Source: Helochares maculicollis
Lineage: Eukaryota; Arthropoda; Insecta; Coleoptera; Hydrophilidae
Length of the DNA: 53,436 nucleotides
Reading direction: 5' to 3'
Assembly: GCA_033557835.1 (NCBI GenBank)
Contig: JAWQRO010000130.1
Span: 1-53,436 of the forward strand
Shown in pieces: positions 36,321-46,710 of the stretch (the stretch's first letter is position 1; each line of letters opens with the position of its first letter). Both the position numbers and the translations under genes were made by a program. Below the pieces are notes generated by a model, which was not told the origin of the DNA, made no database searches, and was given only the letters and a program-made list of their open reading frames with translations.

Positions 36321-36356
36321 ATCAAGGCTTTGATATCGCTTCAATTTCGAATTCAT
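36321..36356 (-). CDS. LPP candidate alternative first exon at 36.3 kb
   Basis: ATG at 36356 opens MNSKLKRYQSLD and ends GAT|GTAAGTT in phase 0, compatible with the 25530 acceptor. An in-frame TAG lies six bases before the ATG. A TTAGTT initiator-like sequence lies about 55 bases upstream, without an obvious TATA box. The peptide is short and basic. It lies between the two copies of the local duplication. Confidence 0.4.
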
Positions 36357-36489
36357 CTCGCGCTAAAGCAACAAATTTGCGAAAACAACCAACTAACACA
36401 GATACAAAACTTGATTTGAGTTGCATAGATCGAGTTTCTTATCGAGAAAAGCAGGCATCATAATAGAACAAAGCTAAGAAGTATTTGTA

Positions 36490-36645
36490 TCAGTCAGCTA
36501 CACCTTGGCAAAATATTTACTTGTTTAGATAAAAGAATCCTAAAATACGTTTTACAATATCTGTTTTGAGGAAAGTAGTTTATTTACACAGATTTAAGTT
36601 CTTAATATTCAAAGTGCGATAAGCAGGTTATTTTGCAACCATTCG
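36490..36645. repeat. Diverged local duplication, copy 2
   Basis: Partner of 35870-36030, same orientation, with many substitutions and small indels. Confidence 0.5.
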
Positions 36646-39469
36646 TAGGCTACTCAAACATTGTATATGCTTACAAAGACAACGTCCTGCTCCAGATTAG
36701 ATTTGAGGGTTTTTAAAAATAGTTTCTAATTTTGGTTAATCAAGAAAACTAGTCTGTCTGCAAATTGTATATGTTGTCTGGCCGCAATCTCATCTATTTG
36801 AAAAGAGGGTTTTACGTAACATTTTTTAAGTTGCTTCTAGGAAACGATTTATAGAAATATGTAGAAATTTAGCTCTTTCAAGAATTGGCTGCCATGTCAA
36901 GAAGATCGTCTAATCAACCTTGAGCGTCGCCAAGGCGACCTTACTCATAAATTTATTGGAATTATCTAAACATTCCAACTATTCTCGGGTAAAATTTTTG
37001 ATTACTAACTAATCGATAAGGCATTGTCATTAAAGGAGTGAAATGCCGCAGACTGCTGCTATTAATAAGGATGAGAATATTAATGCGGTTGAAGTGAGTG
37101 TAGGTAGAAAGTACGATGCGTATTGTTAAATGCACACTAATGGAACTTAAAGGCGTTATTTTGCATAATGAATTGTAATTTAAATGTGCAAATATATTCA
37201 GGGGCATGGCGACGGTAAGGCGGCAGTATAGTTGCAGTAACTGAGGTTTTTCTTGATAATAAATTCTTTCCTAATTCGTCAACAGTAATGAGTAAGTGAC
37301 CTGACTGCTTCGAAATTATAGCCCTTTGACGGCAAATAATTACTCATTGGAGATATAATAAGACTACGCATATTTGGTATAGAAATTATAAATCTGAAGA
37401 AATGAATTCATAGTGAAACTTGTATTAAGAATTAAGTATAAGATAAGGACTTACGCGTTTAATATTGGCACTGTTAAACGTAAACTTAATGGTATTACAT
37501 TAAGGAATCGATTAATTCGCCGTGATAAAAATTCAATAATCTAGTATATGTTTACATTTATGCACGTCTAAACTAAAACGAAATTATTGATTATTTGTAC
37601 ATATGTACAATTATTTTGTCGACAATGTATCATTTACGAGATACAACAATAAAAACAACGTTCAAAAGCCGCAATATCCGTTATTGGTAAGGTATAAATA
37701 ATCAAAATTGGAGGAAGAGTGGAAAAATCATAATTGAAAGTATCGCGTATCCATGGAGGTGCAAATATGATTAATTAAGATACTAAGAATTAAAATTTAT
37801 TGGAAATAAGAATACTATATCAACACATTTACAATTACCGTTGTTCCAATTAAATTTGATAAGAATTTAATGCGTTCATTCAGATCATCTTAGAGCTTTT
37901 TATTTTTCAATAATTATATTTTATATATAATTATCGTATATGCACACATACGTACTCAAAAATGTTTTTTTAACGAAAACTAATATAAGCGAAACAGGAC
38001 CGAAATTCACTGACTATTTTGTAGTTCAAACGATAGCAAATCGCAGTTTTTATTCACTTCTGTTTTTTTATCATCTGAAAGTCTTATATATGACCTGCAA
38101 TAGTTTCCTACAAGAACTTGTTTATAACAACAAGTAATCTATCAAAGTTGTTTTAATACTTTTTAGAATTTAAGTAATTTACCCTTAAATTAGTGTGTTC
38201 ATAAAACACAGAATTATTTTTTATAGGAGATATTGTGAATTTCAATAAAAATGACAGTTGAAAATAAGGCCATGTATCAATAAAAAGTGATAAATCTAAA
38301 TTGATTGCATTTATATTATTTATTCGTTGTAATTTAAGGAGGAATAAGCTAGGACTTTTCATAGAATTGATTTAAAATTTTTTTCTAATTGTTACCTAAT
38401 TTCTGTTATTTATACATCCTTCAAAATATTATTTAACGCAATTAATTTCTAATCAACGTCGTAGTCCTAATCATGGTAGGGTTGATATTGTTATATGACC
38501 TCTGCTTATTAGAGTTAAATAAAAAATTATACACATTTTAATTATAAAAAAAATATTTTGAGCTGTTCATATGGGGTTTGAACCCAGAATTTTTCTTTCT
38601 TGCAAAAAATTGACGAAAAATCAAAAGTTTATTTACTAAACCTTCGCTTGTACAGCAATGTATAGTATCAAAAGTACTTGTAGATATATTTCATCACATC
38701 ATCTTAAGTTTATGTTCTTAACAATGGCCAGTTTATAATTATTAATACTTTAATCGATGTTCTGAGGTCATTAAGTAATCTTAAAACGGTGTATTAGAAT
38801 GTTAGAGGCTTGAGTTTAGATTTTAAATAATAAAATGTTAACTTTTTGCTTTTAATAGCTGAATGTTAGGTTCATAACTTTAGTTTTTAACAGCGGGATG
38901 GTTTTGAATTTTAGAAAGTTAAGTGATGCTCTTATCGAAATGTATGTTCAAAATTTTTGAAATGTTTTACAGTAGAATAGCTTAATTTAAAGTAATCAAA
39001 GTAACCAGATCTAATCAAAATAATAAGTTATTTTACGAAAAACAAAGATGTAGGATATTTTGAAGAATATAAAGAGATTGATGATTCCATAAAGTCTAGA
39101 TATGGCCGAGGAAATATATATGTCTCATAAGAGAGGCAGTATAGAAATATGCACAAATTTTATGCACTTATTGAAGATAGTAGGCTATTTGTTTTCTCCA
39201 ATATAATTTAAATATTATCATATTATTTCATTCGACGCCAATGAAATAAAATATTTACTTCTAATGAGGAAAATTTACTGCTAATACATATTAACTCTAT
39301 TAGTTGTAATAACCATGAATTTCTTTCCTATTATATATACTATGTATATAAAATACTATCATTATAGTAATAATTTAAAATAAGTATTACTATTGAGGTA
39401 AATTTCCCTATTCTGCTACTCTCACTTTTACTTATGAAAACTTCAAACTTCTTCAATTATTATTAAGAT
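36646..39469. other. AT-rich non-coding stretch
   Basis: No gene recognised. A strong minus-strand donor at 37455-37450 has no ATG ORF leading into it. GGGTTTGAACCC near 38574 resembles a tRNA T-arm, but no tRNA surrounds it. Confidence 0.5.
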
Positions 39470-40010
39470 AGCTGCTTTGTTAATTCGATATTATTACGTC
39501 TTTATAGTTTCGAAAGACTGCTATCAGCTATAATTGGTAATTACCAATAATTGTCGAAACTTTATTAGCCAAAGAGCCACGGCTGACTCCCCTTTGTCTC
39601 GCATTACAACCTACAGATACCATTTGAAAATTATTATCTTAATCTATATAATATCTGTAATGTAACAATGTCCAGCCATTTCCCTTAAGGAATACAACTT
39701 AAAATTAAGCACGTCATTTAATAGGATAAAATATTTTTTTAAAACTGATGTTAATTTCTTTATTTTTAATTAATCGAAGTTTCCACCCATGAAAATTATT
39801 TCTTCATTCATGATTCATAATTAAACTAGAGGTTCAGATGATTCACGCATACGATAATTACTTATCACTAGAACATTTGCTGTTGTTCATTTAACAATTA
39901 TTTATTTAGTTGGCGAAGTAAGTAGAATGAAAGAATAAAGCAGAACAAAAATACTTGACTCGATGAAATAAATAAATAAGTCGGCAATCATAACTAAAAT
40001 CAATGCAATT
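39470..40010. repeat. Diverged tandem duplication, copy 1
   Basis: It shares a series of blocks with 40320-40800 in the same order: ATTACCAATAATTG(T/C)CG, TTTATTAGCC(A/G)AAGAGCCAC and TTCATGATTCATAA, followed by a matching TATCA/TTTAACAAT region. The offset is about 810-860 bases. This copy contains ATTGGTAATTACCAAT (39533-39548), a perfect 16-bp palindrome with TAATTA homeodomain cores. Confidence 0.7.
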
Positions 40011-40319
40011 TGTTTGATGCCTTCCTTCTTGAATTTATACTAATATAGAAAGACAAATTTTATACAGTAATATTTTTGCTAAATATCTATGTTCTAGTAA
40101 TTAAATGTGTACTTTAATTCATAAACATTTTAGCTGAAACTGATCTGTTCAGTTTCTATTTCTGATTAGTTTGTTTTAGTCTTTGTTTCAAGGGTCAAAA
40201 TGTTAATCCTACTTAATTTTTTATTAGATTCATTAGATCTTTTCGTAACGATTGTGAGTTTTAATTTTAAAAACTTACAATTGAAGGCATCAAAACACGT
40301 ATTTGCCATCGTTACCAAG

Positions 40320-40800
40320 TTAGCTGCTTCGATACTTGGATATTGTTATGGTTATGTGGCTTCTGTGGACTGCTAATGTAATATCGGTAATAGTCGGCAA
40401 TTACCAATAATTGCCGCAAATTTATTAGCCGAAGAGCCACAAAATTAAATATCTGCAATGTCGTGATATTCGCCGATTTCACTCAAAACTATTGAATGTT
40501 TGATGAGAAACTAGAGAAGTATAGATAAACCTCTTGGAAGCTAAAATATATGCTGAAAAGTCATGATATTTATTTTAATTATCGACATAGTTTTTACGCT
40601 CATGAAATTTCTTTATTCATGATTCATAAACAAATTGGAGGTATTTTATTGTTCATACGATGGATGAGTCATGTATAAGATAATTATTTATCAATATAAC
40701 GTGGTTGTTATTTTAACAATAATTCGTTCGGAGAAATAAGTAAAAAATTTGTTTAAAATATAGTTAAGACAAATGAATTATGTTTAATGCCTCTTTTGTT
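40320..40800. repeat. Diverged tandem duplication, copy 2
   Basis: Partner of 39470-40010. Here the core reads CGGCAATTACCAATAATTGCCG (22 bases, split by CCAA), again an inverted repeat although its centre has shifted, so dyad symmetry is kept while the bases changed. Confidence 0.7.
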
Positions 40801-41341
40801 GTTAAGAGCATTCTCCTCAGGTTTTTACTCATAAAAGTAAATAAAGAGTAAAGAAAATAAGACATTTTTTGCCGTAATATATTTCCAAAATTCTCTATTT
40901 TGGCATACAATTCATCAACAGTTAAGCTAATACTGTTCTATTAAATTTTTTAATAAGTGTCTGATTACCTTCTGTTTTATTTTTAGTTTGATGGGTTGAA
41001 GAGTTGCTTCTACCCAATTTTTAGTAACTTCATTATATCTTTTAATAAGTGACATTTTGTTGTTGGTTTGTTTTCTTTGTGATTGTGAGTGATTTTCGTG
41101 TGCTAATCCTAATAAATTAAATTGCTTCATGCTTATAAGTTATTGTTTGATGAGACTGTTTCAATTTTAAAGAGCGGCAATTTTGATACTTTACAATCTT
41201 TACAGCATTAAACTGCATCCTAAAATCATAACATAACAAAAAACGGTTTTAACTAGCCGAATATTAATTAGATAAGCATATGTAAACAATGAATTCAAGC
41301 GCGCATAATTTAATAGACAAAAATAGAAAATGTTTACTTAC

Positions 41342-41407
41342 AGATTTACCAGCAGCACTGTTTAAGGACAGTTTAACATAATGCTTTGATTTTGAATAAT
41401 TTCCCAT
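41342..41407 (-). CDS. LPP candidate alternative first exon at 41.4 kb (possible myristoylated N-terminus)
   Basis: ATG at 41407 in a strong start context (CAAAATGG) opens 22 codons: MGNYSKSKHYVKLSLNS, then AAGKS, ending TCT|GTAAGT in phase 0. The MGN…K…K start with Gly at position 2 and nearby basic residues resembles N-myristoylated proteins, although the usual Ser/Thr at position 6 is Lys. The phase fits the common acceptor at 25530. It is the first of four such ORFs within 1.5 kb. Confidence 0.5.
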
Positions 41408-41641
41408 TTTGACGTGTTAACAATTAAATAATCTGTATTAGATAATAAATGAGATACGTATATCCAGCACCAAACGAGTATCTACTCTTTTTAATTGTTG
41501 ATAAGTGGGTACGCTTATTTTGTATATTATGTATCATATGTGGTACACTCCCATGCAAGAAATGTGATTTAAAAACCACAGTTTCCTTTGTGAAACCCCG
41601 TAAAACGTTTGACAAGCCTGCTGGAAAAATATTCACACCGA

Positions 41642-41667
41642 AGAAGCGATAAGAGTTTATCGCTTCT
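41642..41667. repeat. Perfect hairpin, 11-bp arms and 4-base loop
   Basis: AGAAGCGATAA, loop GAGT, TTATCGCTTCT. The left arm overlaps the stop codon of a 67-codon plus-strand ORF (41449-41652) ending AGKIFTPKKR. That ORF is not otherwise supported. Confidence 0.9.
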
Positions 41668-42131
41668 GCACATACTAACGATCTTTTTAGCTCTCTTTCA
41701 GAATATATTGTACACATCAAATTACTTTTTGCAGATAATTAATTAATTCACTTATTAAAATTCCGTTTAGTCATTGAGTAATGAATATATTAGGCCATAA
41801 ATATCTCATGAATTTTCAAATCCACGTGTTTCATTTGGAATTTCCTGGAAAAGTATGCAAACTGGCCTATTTTTAAATGGGTTATTTTTATGTGTAAACC
41901 GGAAAATTTGCCACTGCATGTTATCTCTGTTTGTGGTGTTTTCAACGCATCCACCTACCACATACTATAAAATAAATATCTATTAGCCCTAGAGAAGAAG
42001 TGGGTAAAAATTGGTTGGTTTTGTTTCTGATTTAATCAGCACTTCTATTAAAAAATAATATTTACAACGGCGTCTATGACTAATAATAAAATAGTATGTA
42101 GTATGCATTCTTGTCTAGGCCAGTGACTCAC

Positions 42132-42164
42132 ATACCGGAACAAACAGTCGCTCTTTAATTGCAT
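42132..42164 (-). CDS. LPP candidate alternative first exon at 42.1 kb
   Basis: ATG at 42164 opens MQLKSDCLFRY and ends TAT|GTGAGT in phase 0, like the 42.4, 42.8 and 46.6 kb ORFs which also end in tyrosine at the donor. An upstream TATTTAA with a CAGTTC about 25 bases later (near 42229-42200) could be a weak core promoter. At 11 codons it rests on the donor, the phase and its position in the cluster. Confidence 0.38.
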
Positions 42165-42438
42165 GTCTACCTTAATAAATTCAATTTGTACCGTGAGAAC
42201 TGCGTTTATTTCTTAGAAGTTAAATACTGTGCTTAATAATTAAAAAGCCCCCTAATATCACGCATGCATAAAAAGTTCTGTTTCAATTCATCATCGTTTC
42301 AATCGAAACGGTTGGCTTAGTTTATACGCTTCTGCGCAAGTATTGGATAAATTACTTTCTTTTACAAGCTGCCATTTATATGTAAACAAGTTACGAAAGT
42401 GAAATCAGCGATTGGAAAAGCAAAACTTAATAACTTAC

Positions 42439-42541
42439 ATAGCAATAGTCATCGATTATTGTGAAGATTCTGTGGTCACAATAGTTGGCACTGTACATGA
42501 TTGACTTGGTCAAATCAAATTGAGAATATTTCGTTACGACT
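42439..42541 (-). CDS. LPP candidate alternative first exon at 42.45 kb with core promoter
   Basis: ATG at 42498 opens 20 codons, MYSANYCDHRIFTIIDDYCY, ending TAT|GTAAGTT in phase 0. Its residues align with the 42.8-kb exon (M-Y-x-x-N-Y…H…F/Y-T…D…C-Y), so the two look like tandem duplicates. A TATAAAG box is placed 31 bases before an initiator-like TTAGTC, predicting a start at 42541 and a 43-base 5' UTR; the coding part is 42498-42439. It would add an acidic, tyrosine-rich N-terminus before DNKLMANTS of the common exon. Confidence 0.55.
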
Positions 42542-42572
42542 AAGCGCAAAACCCGCAAGACTATCCTTTATA
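42541..42572 (-). promoter_or_regulatory. TATA box plus initiator for the 42.45-kb first exon
   Basis: TATAAAG (42572-42566) and GCTTAGTCG with its A at 42541 are 31 bases apart on the minus strand, the standard arthropod core-promoter spacing. A short GC-bearing segment lies between them. Confidence 0.5.
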
Positions 42573-42788
42573 TTTCCTCATTCTCATTATCATTTGCGCA
42601 CTTGAAACCGGAAACATGGAACAAGACGATTAATTATTGCATTTCAAAAGAAATTAAATAGTGCTATCTTTTTTGTTTCCTAACAAAATTTCCAGCTTTG
42701 CCATAATGTCTCAATTTGGGATGACGTTTAAATTTAATGTAAAGTTTCGCGTAATAGGTGAATGAATATTCAATAGCAAAATACTCAC

Positions 42789-42854
42789 GTAGCACATGTC
42801 AGTCCTCAAGGTGTAAACTCCATTCGGATGCGGATTGTAATTATTTTGGTACAT
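42789..42854 (-). CDS. LPP candidate alternative first exon at 42.8 kb
   Basis: ATG at 42854 opens 22 codons (MYQNNYNPHPNG, then VYTLRTDMCY) ending TAC|GTGAGT in phase 0. It matches the 46.6-kb exon at 13 of about 22 residues: M, QNN, N, H, GVYT, DM and the final Y. Among the 13 shared residues about 7 codons differ silently (AAC/AAT twice, GGT/GGA, GTC/GTT, ACA/ACC, GAT/GAC, TAT/TAC), which points to selection on the protein. The frame stays open upstream to about 42968 and would encode a hydrophobic segment (VLQLAIVLLWLFVLKI), so an exon starting at an internal acceptor (TTTGCAG or ATTTAG) is an alternative reading. Confidence 0.6.
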
Positions 42855-43019
42855 TTCGCGCGTGATTTTTATCTTCAACACAAAGAGCCACAATAACACA
42901 ATTGCAAGCTGCAAAACTACGATGAAGCCACTAAATAAAACTAATAAAACACTTTGAAGTTTTCAAACAGAAGCAGGCATATTATAGTAGTAAACTGCAG
43001 CACAGACCACAATAGTTTG

Positions 43020-43690
43020 TTTGCATGGTACGAAGGAGTGAGGTAATATTACCATGTTTCTCCATCCGGTACCGCTGTCAGTCCGCGAAAACCACTCGGC
43101 CAGGTAACAACAATTTCAAGCTGGGTGTATCACCTTGATTCTTTTAAACGAATGAATCATCTGTTGTTCGTAGAAAGAGGTATTCGAGCCCCGATGGAAT
43201 TCCGGCTATGTAGAAAAAACGACCAAGACTCTTCAGTTGTTTTCTCATCCGACCTCGAGAGTGGTATCTCTTTAACAGCCAGACTTGCCTTCGGAGTCTT
43301 TTTAAATCAACTGCTGCACCTAAAGTCAGTCGCTGCGGGTCAATATGCACACTTCATTAACTCCTATTAAGAATAGGTTTACATAATCACTGTACATGCA
43401 CTAAAAATTCCAAATTGAGGATACGCAATTGATTAGATTACGGTCAATTTATCTATTAAATCATCCGAGAGGCAAATGCATTGTATATTAATGAATTCAT
43501 CTGCAGACGCAAGCCATACAAATTTCCTTTCCCCTAGGAGCTTTGTATATTATTGTTGCCCCTCATTCTTTACGCTTAGCATCCTGGACGTCATTATTAT
43601 ACGGCAAACATTAGGAAACACAAACACCTTGTGCACACAAACTCCTGCAAATATCATCAGGATTTCACTGTTTGTGTGTTTAACAGTGAT
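43020..43690. promoter_or_regulatory. GC-richer island next to the first-exon cluster
   Basis: Higher complexity than its surroundings, with the 12-bp palindrome GGTAATATTACC (43042-43053) and CGGTACCG nearby. Antisense ORFs of 81 (plus, 43125-43370) and 68 codons (minus) overlap and look like by-products of the composition. It lies directly upstream of the first-exon cluster on the minus strand and may contain its enhancer. Confidence 0.3.
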
Positions 43691-43697
43691 GACTTAC

Positions 43698-43746
43698 CGG
43701 TAGCTCTGTTTGCGCTTAGGTAAGAGGAAGCTGAACGATATTTATA
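43698..43746 (-). promoter_or_regulatory. Possible TATA promoter with non-coding first exon
   Basis: TATAAATA (43746-43739) is followed about 40-48 bases later by a strong donor ACCG|GTAAGTC (exon end 43698), with no ATG ORF between. It could make a non-coding first exon, with translation from the ATG at 25518. Weakly supported. Confidence 0.25.
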
Positions 43747-44447
43747 AGCACAATTGTTGGCAAAATAATATTGACATTAGAGTGTTGTGTTTAATTTTAA
43801 GTCTTGATAGAAAAATTTAGCATGTCTTCAGGGCATGGGCAAAAGATTCCTGAGATTAAAATAGATAATTTCCAATTTTTGTTATAAATTAATCCAAATG
43901 AAGTCATGGTATTAGCTTATCAAAATCGTTACTATTTTTAGCTAACGATGGAATTTATCCATTCAAAGATAATAAGTATTTATCCTGCAGTAGTATTGGT
44001 ATTACTAAATATATTATGTAATTACTAGATAATACATATATAACCCATACATATTATTGTTATTAATAAGCTTATGTTCTCAGATCTTAAAATGCGAATT
44101 TATGTATAATTCGTTAAAAATAGCGCGTACTACACTACAGAGCGAGACGTGGTTAACTTTAATAACAAAGAAGATACAGTAAACTTTTAGTGATGAATAA
44201 TTATTTTCTGAATGTCTTACTCGAAGAATTATAATTTATAAATGTCCTGAAAGTATGGGAGATGAAATTATAAATAAACAATAAATTATTTCTCGCTTCC
44301 AAGAAAAATCAGCAGAGACGCCTCCTCTCCTTTTAAGTATTCAAATCGATAAAATTCTGTGTGAAGGCACAGTACATATTGCAAGTTTGCTAAACTAGGA
44401 CATCCATATTTATGCTTTTTTTAGCGGACCACATTAATGTTAATATA
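43747..44447. other. AT-rich stretch, no gene
   Basis: Nothing recognised. Confidence 0.5.
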
Positions 44448-45238
44448 CTATTGTGATCAAAGAATAAGGTGAAATTGTCATTTCAAACCCCCGGGCATTA
44501 GGAAAGCAGGTAAATTTTTTTCCTATGTTGATAGAACTGTCTATAGCATTTTCCAAGCGCCTGTTGGTCAAAAGCTTTACTTATCTCCGAGTTTAACGTG
44601 TTTTTGTAAACAACCAAAAGTAAATATTCTTGTGCGGATACATGGCAAATGTTGCGGAAGACCTTTGGTGATCAAATTATGGCACAAAAACGTTTATAAG
44701 TATTACAACGAGCTCAAAGCGGGCCGAAAATGCGTTGAAAATGAACCGTCCTCTGGACGATCATTAACGTCTATCGACGACTGCCACGTCCAAAAAATCA
44801 AAGATTTGGTGCTTGAAAATCGTCGATCGACAATTGGAGACCGCGCTAATAGTGTTGGAATATCGTTTGGCTCAACCCAAACCATTTGAAGGATTTTTTT
44901 GTCTCGGTTGGTGCCAAAAACTCGACTCGTATCGTTTCGCAACCACCGTATTCACTTGATTTAACTATGTGCGATTTCTCGCTATTCAGCAAATTCGCAA
45001 GGCCAATGCGGGAATACCGTTTTGATACGATTGAGGAGATAAAAACCGAATCGAAGAAAGTCTTGAATGCTATGCCGGAAAAAGACTATTCCGACAGTTT
45101 CGAGGACTGGAAAAAGCGTTGGCAAAAGTGCGTTCTATCGAACGGAGATTACTTTAAAGGAGATGAAATTGATTTGGAAGAATAAATAAAGAGTTTACGT
45201 TTTATAAACAAATTCACCGTACTTTTTGATCACAGTAG
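44448..45238 (+). mobile_element. Mariner-family deletion derivative, copy 2
   Basis: A 791-bp element with inverted ends CTATTGTGATCAAAGAATA and, reversed, CTACTGTGATCAAAAAGTA, flanked by TA at 44446-44447 and 45239-45240. Inside are the N-terminal DNA-binding half of a mariner transposase (about 44640-44935) and its C-terminus (44940-45185) including MCDFSLFSK with the third catalytic Asp, FDTIEEIKTESKK and FEDWKKRWQKCVLSNGDYF. The region with catalytic Asp 1 and 2 is deleted: the sequence passes straight from STRIVS to a C-terminal PPYSLDL-type block. Frames are broken in the N-terminal half. It is the same family as 4268-4986, in opposite orientation, and better preserved. Confidence 0.92.
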
Positions 45239-46587
45239 TATAGTTTAATATGAAGTGCTAAATTCAACACCAGCTAATAAAGTATTTATTTTGCAACTAT
45301 TATACAACTTACACACATCGAATTTAAGCAAATTATGCACTGTTTTAATAACAGTAGGCTTATTTGAGGTAGCAACATATAACCAAATATTTACAATTGT
45401 ACCCCTAATATAATATAACTAGGTCTTTTTAGAAATATATTTGAAGTGATGCTTGCAGTCAGAAAAAATTGTAGGTTTATGACTTCAATTAAAGTGTTCT
45501 TTCTTAAGCTGATTTTTTAATTTTTTTGAAATAAATAGTTGAATGTGAAATTAAATCAAACGAATCTTGTGATTTGGTACTATACATGACAACAAATTTT
45601 CTCTAAAAAGCAGAAAAACTATATTTATTAGATATATTATTTAATACAAGTAAGCAACAGTTATTTGAAACTGAGATATACGGTAAACAATCCCTTCAAT
45701 TATAAGCTAAAAAGTGCCGCCCTGGTTAAAAATATTTTTATAATTTAAAGAATCAAAAGTTGATTGACTATTATTTTATTGAAAATCTCATTTTATTATA
45801 TACTTCCTATAAAACCTACAAGCGAAAAGAAGCAAATAAATATAATGAAGAAACCTTGGGCTACTTATGGTATCAGAGATCAAGTCCAATCAGAAATAAT
45901 TTTCACAAGCAAAATAATTTATATTATATAAGCGATTGCGTGAATTTTTACAAGATAAGAGTGTCTACAGGAAACATTTATCGAGCTGTATGATTTCTTA
46001 GAAACTAAAACTGAGAATAAATTCAGTGGCTTTTTAGCGTTTTTCACAATATAAATTGTGCCTTATATTCCAGCTTTCTTCTTACATTTCAAGATTTCCT
46101 GAAAATTTCGTTTTTCTGCATTTCAATTTTTCCTTAGTTTTCATTTTCGTTAACACTCTTAATTGCAAATCATATCGTTTTTGAATGTAAAAGCTGAGAT
46201 AGTTATTTAAATTTTCTTTTCTGTACGCTTTTATCAAAGCAAAACAGGATTAAATTTAACATATATCCAAAAACTCAGTAGTTCGTGTTTTGATTATACG
46301 ATAACTGCTTTCTCTCTATAAAGCAATTAAATGTTGTGCGGTGAAATGTAAAAGCTTTTATTCAATTTTGAAGATATGCATTGCAAATATACGGGATTCC
46401 CTACAAATGGAGTTTTATTACATTCCATTAAAATACATCTCATTACCACAAGTATTACATGTTTCATAATATTGTATTCTTTTTCAAAAACCAAATTACA
46501 TTCAGTAGAACAAAAACGTCAACTATATGCTTTTGCAGTCGCTTCAAAGCCTGTTGTAAAACTACATAAATGTAATATAATACTTAC
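45239..46587. other. AT-rich stretch, no gene
   Basis: Only chance-length ORFs. A strong minus-strand donor near 45309 (ATG TGT|GTAAGTT) has just two codons before it. Confidence 0.45.
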
Positions 46588-46650
46588 ATATCCCATATCA
46601 CCAGGTATTGTGTAGACACCCGCATGATGGTTCAAATTGTTTTGATGCAT
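46588..46650 (-). CDS. LPP candidate alternative first exon at 46.6 kb
   Basis: ATG at 46650 (context CAAGATG) opens 21 codons (MHQNNLNHHAG, then VYTIPGDMGY) ending TAT|GTAAGT in phase 0. It is the best match to the 42.8-kb exon (13 shared residues, many codons silently changed). An out-of-frame ATG seven bases upstream would start a short overlapping uORF, which could lower translation. A possible acceptor TTTGTAG at 46682 would make this an internal exon starting in phase 2 instead. Confidence 0.58.
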
Positions 46651-46710
46651 CTTGCATTGGTGCAAACGTTTTTGCCAAGCACTACAAACAAATTAAAACG
46701 GATCACTTAC

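Noticed and set aside
37450..37540. Strong minus donor GTAAGTCC at 37.45 kb as another first exon
   Set aside because: The only ATG upstream is followed at once by TAA, so there is no coding ORF into the donor.
38571..38590. GGGTTTGAACCC resembling a tRNA T-arm
   Set aside because: No acceptor stem, D-arm or anticodon arm can be built around it on either strand.
43125..43370. 81-codon plus ORF with antisense 68-codon ORF
   Set aside because: Both frames open together because the block is GC-richer; no splice signals fit either strand well.
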